Notes: a model not told the origin generated them from the sequence alone. Shown: positions 42,808-55,414, counted from the first letter of the stretch. The stretch: 64,000 nucleotides of DNA from Sphingomonas faeni (GCF_023195535.1 NZ_JALPNF010000005.1:124001-188000), one strand, 5' to 3'. Numbers and translations: made by a program.

Positions 42808-44190
42808 TCAGTTGGCCGCGGGTAGTCTCAGCCGCACGAGCAGGCCGCCCAGGTCTTCGCTCTCCTCAAGCGCGACCGTTCCCTCATAGATTTCCGCGAC
42901 GTCCCGAACGATCGCCAGCCCCAGCCCAGTCCCCGGCTTCCCCGTATCCAGCCGCACGCCGCGGTCGAAGATTCGGACACGTTCCTCTTCGGGAATGCCG
43001 ACGCCGTCATCCTCAACCAGGAATTCGACGAAGCCCGACTGCGCGCCGACCGTCACGAACACGCTGCCACCACCATATTTCGCAGCGTTCTCGATCAGAT
43101 TGCCGAGCATCTCGTCGAGATCCTGCCGTTCGACATGGACCTGAAGCCCGCGCGGCCCGGTCACGTCGATCCGCACATGCCGATACAACCGTCCAACCGC
43201 GCGCTCGACCGATTCGAGGCTAGGCCAGACGTCCGCACGGCTGTGGGCGGAACCGCGTCGGCCAACCGCCCGCGCGCGCGCGAGGTGGTGATCCACCTGC
43301 CGGCGCATCGTCCGCGCCTCGCGGATCACCGTGTCGGCGAGGTCGTCGGACTGCGCAGTGGCGGCGTTCATGATGACCGTCAGCGGGGTCTTGAGCGCGT
43401 GCGCGAGATTGCCGGCGTGGCGGCGCGCCTCCTCGGCCTGACGCTCGTTATGCTCGATCAGCGCGTTGAGTTCCTCGACCATCGGCGCGACCTCGACCGG
43501 CATCGCGCTCGACACGCGGTTCGACTGGCCAGCGCGCATCCGGGCGATCTCCTCGCGCACCCGCCGCAGCGGCCAGAGCCCGTAGAAGGTCTGGAGCGCC
43601 GCCATGATGATCAGTCCGAGCCCCAGCAACGCGAAGCTGCGGACCAGCGTGCGGCGCAAGGTGGTGATCTGCGCATCGAGCCCATCGCGGCTCTGCGCGA
43701 CCTGGAACCGCCAATGCACCTGGGAGCCGGGAATGACCGCGTCGCGCTCGACGATTCGCAGCTTTTCGTCGGGAAACTGGTTGCTGTCGTAGAAATGCGC
43801 GTTGCGGTCGTCGTGCGGGCCGCCGAACGCGAGCTTGCGATCCCACAGCGACCGCGACGGGAAATCCTCGCGCCCCTTGCCCGACACCTGCCAGTAGAGA
43901 CCCGAATAGGGTTCGACGAAGCGCTGGTCGGCCGCGGCATCGCGCGAGAAGATCACTTCGCCCTCGGGTCCGATCTCGGCCGAGTTCAACAGCGAGCGCA
44001 GGACATATTCGAGCTGGTCGTCGAAATTGCGCGTCACCGCCTGGCTCAGCACGCGGTCGAGCGCGAACCCGCCGCCGCTGAGCAGCACGACGATCCATAC
44101 CGCCGCGATCAGGATCATCCGCCGCGACAGCGATCCCTTCACGGCCGCCGGCACGCGGATCGGCGTCTCTGTCAGCGGCGGCGTTTCCAT
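42808..44190 (-). CDS. Sensor histidine kinase (PhoQ/FeuQ-like)
   Basis: A 460-residue inner-membrane sensor. TM1 is RRMILIAAVWIVVLLSGGGF, a periplasmic domain of about 130 residues follows, TM2 is SFALLGLGLIIMAALQTFYG, then HAMP-like (WPLRRVREEIARMRAGQ), HisKA with the phospho-His in GNLAHALKTPLTVI, and the ATPase domain with NLIENAAKYGGG, EDDGVGIPEEERVRIFDRG and GTGLGLAIVRDVAE. Ten bases downstream of its response regulator. The signal is unknown; relatives sense divalent cations, peptides or envelope stress. Confidence 0.92.
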   Translation of the reverse strand: METPPLTETPIRVPAAVKGSLSRRMILIAAVWIVVLLSGGGFALDRVLSQAVTRNFDDQLEYVLRSLLNSAEIGPEGEVIFSRDAAADQRFVEPYSGLYWQVSGKGREDFPSRSLWDRKLAFGGPHDDRNAHFYDSNQFPDEKLRIVERDAVIPGSQVHWRFQVAQSRDGLDAQITTLRRTLVRSFALLGLGLIIMAALQTFYGLWPLRRVREEIARMRAGQSNRVSSAMPVEVAPMVEELNALIEHNERQAEEARRHAGNLAHALKTPLTVIMNAATAQSDDLADTVIREARTMRRQVDHHLARARAVGRRGSAHSRADVWPSLESVERAVGRLYRHVRIDVTGPRGLQVHVERQDLDEMLGNLIENAAKYGGGSVFVTVGAQSGFVEFLVEDDGVGIPEEERVRIFDRGVRLDTGKPGTGLGLAIVRDVAEIYEGTVALEESEDLGGLLVRLRLPAAN

Positions 44191-44200
44191 CGTGGGACGA

Positions 44201-44866
44201 TCAGGCGTCCGGATCTTCGAGGCTGTAGCCGAGGCCGCGGATCGTCGTGATCACGTCCTGGCCGAGCTTCTTGCGGATGCGCGTCACGAACACCTCGATC
44301 GTGTTCGAATCGCGATCGAAATCCTGGTCGTAGATATGCTCGATCAGCTCGGTGCGGCTGACGACCTTGCCCTTGTGATGGAGCAGGTAGCTGAGAAGCT
44401 TGTATTCCTGCGCGGTCAGCTTGACCGGCTCGCCGGCGCGCGTGACCTTGCCGCTGCGCGTGTCGAGGCGGATATCGCCCGCGGTCAGCTCGGACGAGGC
44501 GTTGCCGCTCGCACGACGGATCAGCGCCCGCAGACGCGCGATCAGCTCCTCGCTCTGGAACGGCTTGGCGACGTAATCGTCGGCGCCCGCATCGAGGCCG
44601 GCGACCTTGTCGGACCAGCTGTCGCGTGCGGTCAGCACCAGCACGGGCATCGTCTTGCCCTCCTTGCGCCAGCGATCGAGCACGGTCAGCCCGTCGATCT
44701 CGGGGAGGCCGAGATCGAGCACGACCGCGTCGTAATTCTCGGTCGAGCCGAGGAAATGTCCCTCTTCGCCATCGACCGCCAGATCGATCGCATAGCCGGC
44801 CCCCTCCAGGGTATTCTTCAACTGCTGGCCGAGATTCGGCTCGTCCTCGACGATCAGAACGCGCAT
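44201..44866 (-). CDS. OmpR/PhoB-family response regulator (PhoP/FeuP-like)
   Basis: 221 residues: receiver domain (MRVLIVEDEPNLGQQLKNTL; phosphorylated Asp in AVVLDLGLPEIDGL; Lys in DYVAKPF) and a winged-helix DNA-binding domain (LTAQEYKLLSYLLHHKGKVV, RDSNTIEVFVTRIRKKLGQD, TTIRGLGYSLE). Operon order is PepSY protein, regulator, kinase, which is the common arrangement for this type in sphingomonads. Confidence 0.94.
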   Translation of the reverse strand: MRVLIVEDEPNLGQQLKNTLEGAGYAIDLAVDGEEGHFLGSTENYDAVVLDLGLPEIDGLTVLDRWRKEGKTMPVLVLTARDSWSDKVAGLDAGADDYVAKPFQSEELIARLRALIRRASGNASSELTAGDIRLDTRSGKVTRAGEPVKLTAQEYKLLSYLLHHKGKVVSRTELIEHIYDQDFDRDSNTIEVFVTRIRKKLGQDVITTIRGLGYSLEDPDA

Positions 44867-44889
44867 GATAGTCCTCTCGATTGGGGTTT

Positions 44890-45204
44890 TCAGCGACCCG
44901 TGCGGCCGACGATCTGGCCGTTGCGGCCATCGACGTCGACCCAGATGACGGTTCCATCGCGCAGGAATTTCAGCGTGTAAATGGCGCTGCCCGAATCATA
45001 GTCCGAGCCGAGATACTGCGCGCCCTTCATCGTCGGGATCACGCGCGATTCTATCTCGCGCAGCGAGGGGGCGCCGGTCCGGCGCGCCTGCAATGCCGAC
45101 ATCTGATCGCTGCGACGCTGTGGAGGGTCGCCCGCCAGCATCGGTGCGGCACCCATCAGCAAAGGCGCCGCGGCCAGGGTCGCAAGAAATAGCAACATCT
45201 TCAT
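44890..45204 (-). CDS. Secreted PepSY-domain protein
   Basis: 104 residues: signal peptide MKMLLFLATLAAAPLLMGAA, then one PepSY-like domain (SLREIESRVIPTMKGAQYLG, AIYTLKFLRDGTVIWVDVDG). PepSY proteins act as small periplasmic inhibitors or sensors and often accompany PhoPQ-type systems. The ATG at 45204 gives a good signal; it lies 23 bases before the regulator gene and probably heads the operon. Divergent from uup. Confidence 0.85.
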   Translation of the reverse strand: MKMLLFLATLAAAPLLMGAAPMLAGDPPQRRSDQMSALQARRTGAPSLREIESRVIPTMKGAQYLGSDYDSGSAIYTLKFLRDGTVIWVDVDGRNGQIVGRTGR

Positions 45205-45326
45205 GGCCGTGGCATAGGGCCCCGGCATTGAACAGCCTGTGAATGATCGCGACAGGCGCGCGACAGCACGAAGCCCTGCGAGGTGTAACTTGCCTGCATC
45301 ACTTCGCCCCCCTACGTGGCGCGGAC

Positions 45327-47114
<1,788 letters not shown>

Positions 47115-47153
47115 ACTAGATTTATCTGGACTTTTCGGCGTTTGTTCAATAGC

Positions 47154-47178
47154 GGAACCACTGTGTGACTGTTGCGTT
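47154..47178 (+). promoter_or_regulatory. EcfG promoter, perfect match
   Basis: GGAAC (47154-47158), exactly 16 bases, CGTT (47175-47178), the full sphingomonad general-stress consensus. Predicted transcript start about 47185, 28 bases before the ATG at 47213. Confidence 0.75.
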
Positions 47179-47212
47179 GCGGCAGTTCGGTTCGTTTATT
47201 GTGGAGATGTTT

Positions 47213-47461
47213 ATGAAGCTCAAGGCCCTTACCGGCAGCGCACTTGCTGTCGCAATGATGACCACCTCGGTTGCGGCATCGGCTGCTCCTGCGAGCCTGT
47301 CGGTCGCGAACGCACGCGTCGGGTCGGCAACCGCCGGTAAGAGCGAACTGGGCGGCGGCGGCGGCGGCATCTTCGCCATCCTGATCGCAGCAGGCGTTGC
47401 AGCGATCGGCGTCATCGCGATCGTCAAGGACGACAACAACGACGATTCGGACAGCAACTAA
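47213..47461 (+). CDS. Small exported protein with Gly run and acidic tail, stress-type
   Basis: 82 residues. Signal peptide MKLKALTGSALAVAMMTTSV (cleavage after ASA), a short linker, six glycines, one membrane-length segment (IFAILIAAGVAAIGVIAIVK) and an acidic tail DDNNDDSDSN. I recognise no domain. It could be a small periplasm-facing membrane protein. GGAG six bases upstream supports ATG 47213. The perfect EcfG promoter makes it a likely member of the general stress regulon. A strong GC hairpin follows. Confidence 0.78.
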   Translation: MKLKALTGSALAVAMMTTSVAASAAPASLSVANARVGSATAGKSELGGGGGGIFAILIAAGVAAIGVIAIVKDDNNDDSDSN

Positions 47462-47469
47462 GGTTGTCA

Positions 47470-47493
47470 GGGCCGGCGCCTCGGCGCCGGCCC
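47470..47493. terminator. GC-rich hairpin after the small exported protein
   Basis: gggccggcgcc / ggcgccggccc is a perfect 11-base stem. There is no T-run (cgttcgttcgg follows), so termination would need help; it may instead protect the 3' end. Confidence 0.5.
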
Positions 47494-47530
47494 GTTCGTT
47501 CGGCCGGAAATCATTTGGAAAGCGGGCGAC

Positions 47531-48334
47531 TTAAACGCTCTTTCCCATCCGCCCCGCGAGATCGATGACATACTGCCACGCGACCCGGCCCGAACGGCTG
47601 CCACGTCGCGTCGCCCAGCCGATGGCGTCGCCCGGCTCGAAACTCAGATCGTAAAGCGCTGCATAGGTCGCGACGATCGCAAGATACGTTTCCTGATCCA
47701 TCGCATGAAATCCAAGGCTCAGACCGAATCGGTCGGCCAAGGCCAGATGATCGTCTGCGGAATCGCGCGGATTGATCGCACTTTCCTGTTCGGCGATATC
47801 GCGTGGCGCGAGATGCCGGCGGTTCGCGGTTACCAGCAGGCGCACGTTGGCAGGTCGCGGTTCGGCGCCCCCTTCCAAGACCGATCGCAGCGCGCGCGCG
47901 TCGGCAGGTACGTCGAAACCGAGATCGTCGATAAACACCGCGAACGCACGATCGATGGTCGCGAGCATCGCAAACAGCGTCGACAGGCTATCGAGCGCCG
48001 CAATTTCGACCAGCGCGAGATTACCGTCACCCGCCTGGATCGCGGCGATCGCGCTTTTTACGAGCGCAGACTTGCCCGTGCCGCGCGCACCCCATAGCAG
48101 CACGTCCTGCGCGGCATGTCCCTTGGCGAGACGGTCGAGGTTGGCGGCCAGCGACGTCTTCTGCCGATCAATCCCTATCAGCCTGTCGAGGGGTAGCGGC
48201 GCGAACCCACGCGCCGCTACCAGCGCACCGTCACGCCAGACATAGGCCGGGTGAGCGCGCAGATCGACCGGCGGCGATGGCGGCGGCGAAAGGCGTTCGA
48301 GCGCAGCGGCGATACGGTCCAGCGGGTCGGTCAT
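47531..48334 (-). CDS. DUF815 AAA-type ATPase
   Basis: A 267-residue P-loop ATPase of the DUF815 family (AAA-like, function unknown). PLDRLIGIDRQKTSLAANLD leads to Walker A LLWGARGTGKSALVK, Walker B FAVFIDDLGFDV, sensor 1 VRLLVTANRRHLAP and a conserved DRFGLSLGFHAMDQETYLAI. Cytoplasmic. It follows the prsT-like gene on the same strand after 92 bases, but the family is usually a solitary gene, so the link to exopolysaccharide is weak. Confidence 0.88.
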   Translation of the reverse strand: MTDPLDRIAAALERLSPPPSPPVDLRAHPAYVWRDGALVAARGFAPLPLDRLIGIDRQKTSLAANLDRLAKGHAAQDVLLWGARGTGKSALVKSAIAAIQAGDGNLALVEIAALDSLSTLFAMLATIDRAFAVFIDDLGFDVPADARALRSVLEGGAEPRPANVRLLVTANRRHLAPRDIAEQESAINPRDSADDHLALADRFGLSLGFHAMDQETYLAIVATYAALYDLSFEPGDAIGWATRRGSRSGRVAWQYVIDLAGRMGKSV

Positions 48335-48426
48335 GGCATGCTCTTGGCCGCGTGATCCGGTCGTGACAAGCGCCCAGCCAGTACCGTAGCCAGTACCTTA
48401 GCCAGCATCAGGCTGGTCGGTGGCAT

Positions 48427-50427
48427 CTACCCCAGTTGACGAAGATGCCCCGCGATCACCGTGTCGCCGGGTGCGAGGCGATTGGCCTTGGTCAGCATTT
48501 GCCGGGCCCCATCATCGTCACCGTTTGCCGAAAGCGCGATGCCATAGGCATCGGCGGCGACCGCGCTCATCGGCGACAACAGATAGGCGGCACGGCCATA
48601 ACGGACCGCGATCGCGCCATCGTCGCTTCCTGCGTAGGCGAGCGCGAGGTCGCCAAGGACTCCGCCATCGCGGTTACCGATCCGGCGTCGGATACCCTCC
48701 AGCGTCGCGATCGCGGAATCCCAGTCGCCCGCCGCGACCTGCCAGTGCCCGAGCACGCGTTGCCCCGCCAGGCTTTGCGGATTTTGCGACAGGTATAGCG
48801 CCAACGCAGTCGCCGCGTCCTTGGCTCGACCGGCCCGACTCAGGGCATCGATCAGGCGAAGCATCGTCGGTTCGTCGAACGACAGATCCGCGGCGCGTGC
48901 GAAAACCGGCGCCGCTTCGGCGTATCGTCCGGTGGCGACGAGCGCATCGCCCAGCGCAAGATGCGCGGCCGGCGCACCGGCCGCCGCCGCGACGAGTGAC
49001 CGGGCACGTGCGATCGCGCCAGCGGTGTCGCGCTGGGCGATCTGTCCGCGGATCACGCCTAGCGCGTAGGTGGGATCGCCCGGCGCGGTCGCCGCCTCTG
49101 CCACCAATGCGCCGATCGCCGCGTCGGTCGCGAACGCCGAAGCCGGCGCGACGGGTCCTGCGGCCGCACGATCGAGGAACGGCAACGCAGACGTACGATC
49201 GCCGACGGCTTCGAACGCCCGCGCGATCAGCGTCAGGGAGTAGGTGTCCGCGTCGGCACGCTCACCGATCGGCCGCAGCATGCCGAGCGCGCCGCGCGGA
49301 TCGCCCGACCGAAGCAACGCCGCACCGAGCAGCCGCCGTGCGGCGATGTTCAGCGGCTGGATACCGACGAGCTGCCGCCATGTCGTCGCCGCCTGCTCGA
49401 ACTTGCCCTGCGCGTAGTCGAGGCTGCCGGACAGCAACAGGGTTCCGGGAAGCCCGTTGGCCGCGCCACGCGCGCCTCTCAGAAGTGAGCGGGCAAGATC
49501 GATCCGGCCCACGCGCGCGGCAAGCGCCGCCTGCAGATACAACGCCTGAGGACTGCCGGGCCGGGCCAGCAGCGCACGACGCGTGACGGCAAGCATTTCG
49601 ACATTGCGCCCCGCATCGCCGAGGGTCGCCGCATATTCGATCAGCGCGGGATGATAATAGGCATCGCGCGTCAACGCCTGCTCGAACCATGGCAACGCCG
49701 CGATCAGGCCGTAACGACTGCGAATCACTTCACCCTGCAACGTCAGGGCCGCGGGATCGCGCGAGGCCAATGCAACGGCCCGCGTCGCCGCAACGGCTGC
49801 GCCACCGACATCGCCGATGGTCAGGCGAAGCCGGCCGAGATCGGTCCAGGCTGCCGCATCGTCCGGCGCGCGGGCGACCAGCCCCTCCAGGGCTGCACGT
49901 GCCTCGACGGTCTTGCCCTGTGCGGCAAGCGCCCGCGCGACGATGCGCGCGGCATACGCTGCATAGCGCGGCGATGCGTCGGCAGCTTGATCGAGCGCAG
50001 CGTCCGGATCGCCTTGCAACAGGCTGGCATGCGCGCGCAGTTGATACAGGCGGCTCGCCGGCAATCCGGCGTTTTCCGCGCGCGAGAGTTCGGCTTCCGC
50101 GGCCAGCCCCTCGCCGAGTTCGAGGTACGCACGCGCCAACACGGCATGCGCGATCGCCCAGTTCGGTTGCGCCGCGATCGCCGCCTGCGCGTTGCTGCGT
50201 GCTGCGCTGTAATTGCCGGCGCCCAGTGTCGCCAGGCTATCCGCAAGCGACCGTCGCGCATCCGGCCGCGGCGATCGCATCGCGATCGAGACGCCGATCG
50301 CGACGACGATCAGGCACAGCGTTGCGATCGCGAGAACGCGTGCTCGGCTGCTGGCCATCATCGCAGGCAGTTTGAACCGTCGCCGCCGCTTGCGCCGTCG
50401 CAACAAAGGATAGGTCGCCTCACGCAT
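48427..50427 (-). CDS. Membrane-anchored TPR protein (PrsT-like) of the XrtA/PEP-CTERM locus
   Basis: 666 residues. A basic N-terminus (RRRKRRRRFKL) and one membrane anchor (VLAIATLCLIVVAIGVSIAM) precede about 15 tandem TPR-like helix pairs (NWAIAHAVLARAYLELGEGL, PDDAAAWTDLGRLRLTIGDV, PQALYLQAALAARVGRIDLA). It is shorter than classical PrsT (about 900 residues) but sits exactly where PrsT does, next to prsR and prsK. It probably scaffolds exopolysaccharide assembly or export at the periplasmic side. The start overlaps the prsR stop by eight bases; a later Met (MMASSRARV) is possible. Confidence 0.8.
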   Translation of the reverse strand: MREATYPLLRRRKRRRRFKLPAMMASSRARVLAIATLCLIVVAIGVSIAMRSPRPDARRSLADSLATLGAGNYSAARSNAQAAIAAQPNWAIAHAVLARAYLELGEGLAAEAELSRAENAGLPASRLYQLRAHASLLQGDPDAALDQAADASPRYAAYAARIVARALAAQGKTVEARAALEGLVARAPDDAAAWTDLGRLRLTIGDVGGAAVAATRAVALASRDPAALTLQGEVIRSRYGLIAALPWFEQALTRDAYYHPALIEYAATLGDAGRNVEMLAVTRRALLARPGSPQALYLQAALAARVGRIDLARSLLRGARGAANGLPGTLLLSGSLDYAQGKFEQAATTWRQLVGIQPLNIAARRLLGAALLRSGDPRGALGMLRPIGERADADTYSLTLIARAFEAVGDRTSALPFLDRAAAGPVAPASAFATDAAIGALVAEAATAPGDPTYALGVIRGQIAQRDTAGAIARARSLVAAAAGAPAAHLALGDALVATGRYAEAAPVFARAADLSFDEPTMLRLIDALSRAGRAKDAATALALYLSQNPQSLAGQRVLGHWQVAAGDWDSAIATLEGIRRRIGNRDGGVLGDLALAYAGSDDGAIAVRYGRAAYLLSPMSAVAADAYGIALSANGDDDGARQMLTKANRLAPGDTVIAGHLRQLG

Positions 50428-51814
50428 GAAGATCGTAGCTTTTCAGCAAGTCGTACAGCGTCGGCCGGCTGATCCCGAGCAGCCGCGACGCGCTCGATAT
50501 GTTGCCGTCGGTTCTTGCCAGTGCCTGGCGGATCGCTTTGCGATCGGCGAGTTCGCGGGCCGCGCGCAGGTTGAGCGAAACCGCCTCGTCTGCGTTCGCG
50601 TCCAGATCCAGATCGATCGCGGTGACGAGCTTGCCGTCGGCCATGATCACCGCGCGCTTGATCCGGTTCTCCAGTTCGCGGACATTGCCCGGCCAGCCCC
50701 AGCCATCGATCGCAGCGCGCGCGTCGGGAGCAAGGCCGGTGACGACGGGGTTCATCGACGCGGCGTAGCGCGTGACGAAGTGGCGCGCGAGCAATACCGC
50801 GTCGCCGGTCCGGTCGGCCAGCGCCGGAATTCGCACGACGATCTCGGCAAGGCGGTAATACAGGTCCTCGCGGAACCGACCGTCGGCGACCATCGCGTCG
50901 ACATTCTGGTGCGTCGCACAGACGATCCGCGTGTCCACCGGGATCGCTTTCCGCCCGCCGACGCGTTCGATCACGCGCTCCTGCAGGAACCGCAACAGCT
51001 TCACCTGGAGCGCGAGCGGCACGTCGCCGATTTCGTCGAGGAACAGCGTGCCGCCGGCAGCCTGTTCGATCTTGCCCTCGGTGGTCTTTACCGCCCCCGT
51101 GAACGCGCCTTTCTCGTGACCGAACAGCTCGCTTTCGAGCAGGGTCTCGGGGATCGCCGCGCAGTTGATCGCGACGAAATTGCCCCGCGACCGCGGCGAC
51201 GCGTCATGCAGCCCGCGCGCGAGCAGTTCCTTGCCGGTGCCGCTGGCGCCCAGCAGCATCACCGATACGTTGGCAGGTGCGACCCGCTCCAGCGTGCGCG
51301 TCACCGCCGCCATCTCGGGGGAGGCGCTGATCAGACCGCCGAACCCGCCCGCTTCGATCCGCGCGGCGAGGCGGCGGTTCTCGGTCTCCAGCGCATGGAC
51401 ATGAAACGCACGGCTGACGATCAGGCCGAGCGCGTCGATATCGATCGGCTTGGCGTAGAAATCCCAGGCGCCGTCGGCGATCGCCTGCAACGCGCTTTCG
51501 CGTGCGCCGTGTCCCGACGCCACGATCACCTTCGTATCGGGCTTCATCGCAAGAATATCGCGCAGGGTGGCAAACCCTTCGGTGACCCCGTCCGGATCGG
51601 GCGGCAGGCCGAGGTCGAGCGTGACGACCGCGGGCTCATGCGCGCGGATCGCATCGAGCGCCTGCGTCCGATCGCTTGCGACCACGATCTCATACCCTTC
51701 ATAGGCCCAGCGAAGCTGACGCTGAAGCCCGGCGTCGTCCTCGACGATCAGGAGAACCGGCCGTACGCTGCCACTCGGGCCGCCACTCGGGCCGCCACTC
51801 GGGCCGCCGCTCAC
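50420..51814 (-). CDS. prsR: PrsR-type sigma-54-dependent response regulator
   Basis: 464 residues: receiver domain (about 18-140; LLIVEDDAGLQRQLRW, VVTLDLGLPPDPDG, DFYAKPIDID), AAA+ sigma-54 activator domain (about 165-395; Walker A GASGTGKELLARGL, GAFTGA loop intact as HEKGAFTGAVKTTEG, GGTLFLDEIGDVPLALQVKL) and a Fis-type helix-turn-helix (ALARTDGNISSASRLLGISR). In XrtA/PEP-CTERM systems PrsR turns on PEP-CTERM genes with sigma-54. GTG start overlaps the prsK stop (GTGA) with GGAAG upstream. The N-terminus is a GGPS tandem repeat. Confidence 0.92.
   Translation of the reverse strand: MSGGPSGGPSGGPSGSVRPVLLIVEDDAGLQRQLRWAYEGYEIVVASDRTQALDAIRAHEPAVVTLDLGLPPDPDGVTEGFATLRDILAMKPDTKVIVASGHGARESALQAIADGAWDFYAKPIDIDALGLIVSRAFHVHALETENRRLAARIEAGGFGGLISASPEMAAVTRTLERVAPANVSVMLLGASGTGKELLARGLHDASPRSRGNFVAINCAAIPETLLESELFGHEKGAFTGAVKTTEGKIEQAAGGTLFLDEIGDVPLALQVKLLRFLQERVIERVGGRKAIPVDTRIVCATHQNVDAMVADGRFREDLYYRLAEIVVRIPALADRTGDAVLLARHFVTRYAASMNPVVTGLAPDARAAIDGWGWPGNVRELENRIKRAVIMADGKLVTAIDLDLDANADEAVSLNLRAARELADRKAIRQALARTDGNISSASRLLGISRPTLYDLLKSYDLHA
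51770..51805. repeat. Three exact 12-base tandem repeats at the 5' end of prsR
   Basis: gccactcgggcc repeated three times, coding Gly-Gly-Pro-Ser units right after the start codon. Length change by whole units would keep the frame. Confidence 0.9.
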
Positions 51815-53850
51815 GCTGCCGCTTCCAGCGACGCGATCGCGGGAAGCAGGACGCGGAACCGGGTCCCCTCACCTTCGCGGCTGACGACCTCCAGCGCACC
51901 GCCCATCGCGTGGACGAGTTGTTGCGCTTCGAAGGCACCGATACCGAAGCCGGTCGGTTTCGAGGATACGAAAGGGCGGAACAACTGGTCGCGCACGAAG
52001 CCCGGCGCCATTCCAACACCGTGGTCGATGACGTCGATCGCGATACGGTCACCGACCGGTTCGACCGAGATCAGGACGGGGTCGTCGGCGCCGCTGGCTT
52101 CGATGGCGTTCTGGACGAGATGACCGAGCACCTGCTCAAGACGCGCCGCATGACCAAGCGCGAGGATCGGCGCAGCGCGGGCGGCGATCGGGTGCTGGCC
52201 GCGCCGACTGGTCGCGACGCGCTCGACGATCGCCGCAACCTCGACCGGTTGGAGCGGTTCGCCGCGGACGGGGCCGTGCTGCGAGAGGCGGGCGAGCAAC
52301 GCGTTCATGCGGTCTGACGAATCCTTGAGGGTAGCAACCATGTCGATGCGAAATTCGGGGTTGTCGGCGTGTCGCTCGGCGTTGCGCGCGACCAGGGTCA
52401 ATTGGCTGACAAGATTCTTGATATCGTGAAGGATGAACGCGAAGCGGCGGTTGAACTCGTCGAACCGCGCCGCATCGGCCAGTGCCGCATGCGCGCGATC
52501 CTCGGCAAGATAGCTCGCCGCCTGCCGTCCGGCCACCCGGAGCAGGTCGAAATCCTCCCAGTCGAGCGCCCGGTCGACCGGCGGGCGGGCAAGCACGATC
52601 GCGCCGGCCAGCGTGCCACCATGCATGAGCGGCACGATCGCCCAGGCGTCCGGGCAGTCGTGGAGCCAGGCGGGAACGCTGGCTATATCGGCTGGCGGCG
52701 CGGTGCCTGCGCGCACACGGTCCAGTTCGACGATCCGCGCATCACCGGCGAGAAACCGGGCCAGCGTTTCATCCTGAGGACCGGTGGCGGCACAAAACCA
52801 GTTCCATGTCGCGCCGGGTCCAAGCGAGGCGCCGTCATGGACCAGCAAAAGCCCGCCCGGCGAGTCGGTCAGGTCGGCAACCGACTTTACGACACGGGCA
52901 TGGAGCGAGTCGGCGCCGACAGCCGGTTTGCCCAGCGTGTCGGTAAAACGTTGCCATTCCGCACGATAGTCATAGCGGTGACGAAAGAGATGCTTGGCGA
53001 CCTTCACTTTGGTCCAGGCACGCAGCCACGGGGTCGAAAGCAGCGTCAGCGCGGCGGCGGTTGCGCCGAACACGATCGCGGTCTGTGCGACGCGGACATA
53101 GGATCCTGCATAACTGGCGGCGATGCTGGTCGCGAGTGCGGTAAGGCCGGCGTAGACGATCAAGGCCACCGCGGACAGCGCGCGCGCCGTGATCGGCCGC
53201 GACAAGGCGAGCGTCCAGTCGCCACTGCGATGCACCCCGACGACCAGCAGCGCCGCGACGCCGGTCATCACCACGCCGCGCACCAGGATCGACACCGGGA
53301 TCCAGGGCATCGCGAAATACACGCCGGCGGAGACGAACAGGTCGACGCCCCACATCGCGGCAAGCGCGAGCACGACGAGGCGGATGCCGCCCCGCGAGGG
53401 GGGTGCCGCCTGGTACAGGTGGTGAATGAGCACCAGGCCGCTGACCGCGCTCATCATCCGGAACACCGTTCGGGCGGTCTCGACTGCGCGCAACGCCTCG
53501 GCGTCGAGCCCCATCCGGCCGGCGATCGCAAGCAACGCGGCGGTTCCGGCAAGCGCCATGACCACGAAATACACGGCACCGAGCGCATAATTGCCGGCAC
53601 GATCGCGCCGGACGAGCGCGAGCATGAAGCCGAGCCACGCGATGTCGCGCGCACTGATAACGATCCGCGTCGCAACATCGCGCGTATCGATGCCGGCGAC
53701 CGCGAGCGCCCACAGGCTGGTCGCCGCGAGCGCGATGACGAACGCGGCATGCGGCCATTGCCCGCTGGGTCGTCGCACCTGCGCCAGCGCCAAGGCGCCG
53801 AACGACAGCGCCGCCAGCGCGTGACTCCAAAGCACCAGCGTCGTGATCAT
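51811..53850 (-). CDS. prsK: PrsK-type membrane histidine kinase (XrtA/PEP-CTERM system)
   Basis: 679 residues. The N-terminal half has about eight membrane helices (TLVLWSHALAALSFGALALA, YFVVMALAGTAALLAIAGRM, LVVLALAAMWGVDLFVSAGV), then a GAF-like domain (about 310-450), then a kinase core: phospho-His in FAFILHDIKNLVSQLTLVA, N-box LVQNAIEASGADD, G-boxes DHGVGMAPGF and PTGFGIGAFEAQQL. This fits PrsK, the partner of PrsR. It lies between the sugar transferase (19-base gap) and prsR (overlap). Confidence 0.92.
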   Translation of the reverse strand: MITTLVLWSHALAALSFGALALAQVRRPSGQWPHAAFVIALAATSLWALAVAGIDTRDVATRIVISARDIAWLGFMLALVRRDRAGNYALGAVYFVVMALAGTAALLAIAGRMGLDAEALRAVETARTVFRMMSAVSGLVLIHHLYQAAPPSRGGIRLVVLALAAMWGVDLFVSAGVYFAMPWIPVSILVRGVVMTGVAALLVVGVHRSGDWTLALSRPITARALSAVALIVYAGLTALATSIAASYAGSYVRVAQTAIVFGATAAALTLLSTPWLRAWTKVKVAKHLFRHRYDYRAEWQRFTDTLGKPAVGADSLHARVVKSVADLTDSPGGLLLVHDGASLGPGATWNWFCAATGPQDETLARFLAGDARIVELDRVRAGTAPPADIASVPAWLHDCPDAWAIVPLMHGGTLAGAIVLARPPVDRALDWEDFDLLRVAGRQAASYLAEDRAHAALADAARFDEFNRRFAFILHDIKNLVSQLTLVARNAERHADNPEFRIDMVATLKDSSDRMNALLARLSQHGPVRGEPLQPVEVAAIVERVATSRRGQHPIAARAAPILALGHAARLEQVLGHLVQNAIEASGADDPVLISVEPVGDRIAIDVIDHGVGMAPGFVRDQLFRPFVSSKPTGFGIGAFEAQQLVHAMGGALEVVSREGEGTRFRVLLPAIASLEAAA

Positions 53851-53869
53851 GTCGGGAGCACCGCTACGC

Positions 53870-55258
<1,389 letters not shown>

Positions 55259-55414
55259 CGTCCACCGTTCCCGACGCTCATCCGCAAAAGCACCGACGCC
55301 ACCCACAGATTGGCAGCAATTCCCCAAAAAAGGCTGAAGACCGTGCAACCGCTTGGGCCACTCGGCGATTGCGAACCTTGGCCCGTCACTATAGCGCATC
55401 GGGCAGGAGGCTCC

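Noticed and set aside
45243..45326. Longer N-terminus for Uup
   Set aside because: The extra 28 residues are not like the family; ATG 45327 begins the conserved ABC domain directly.
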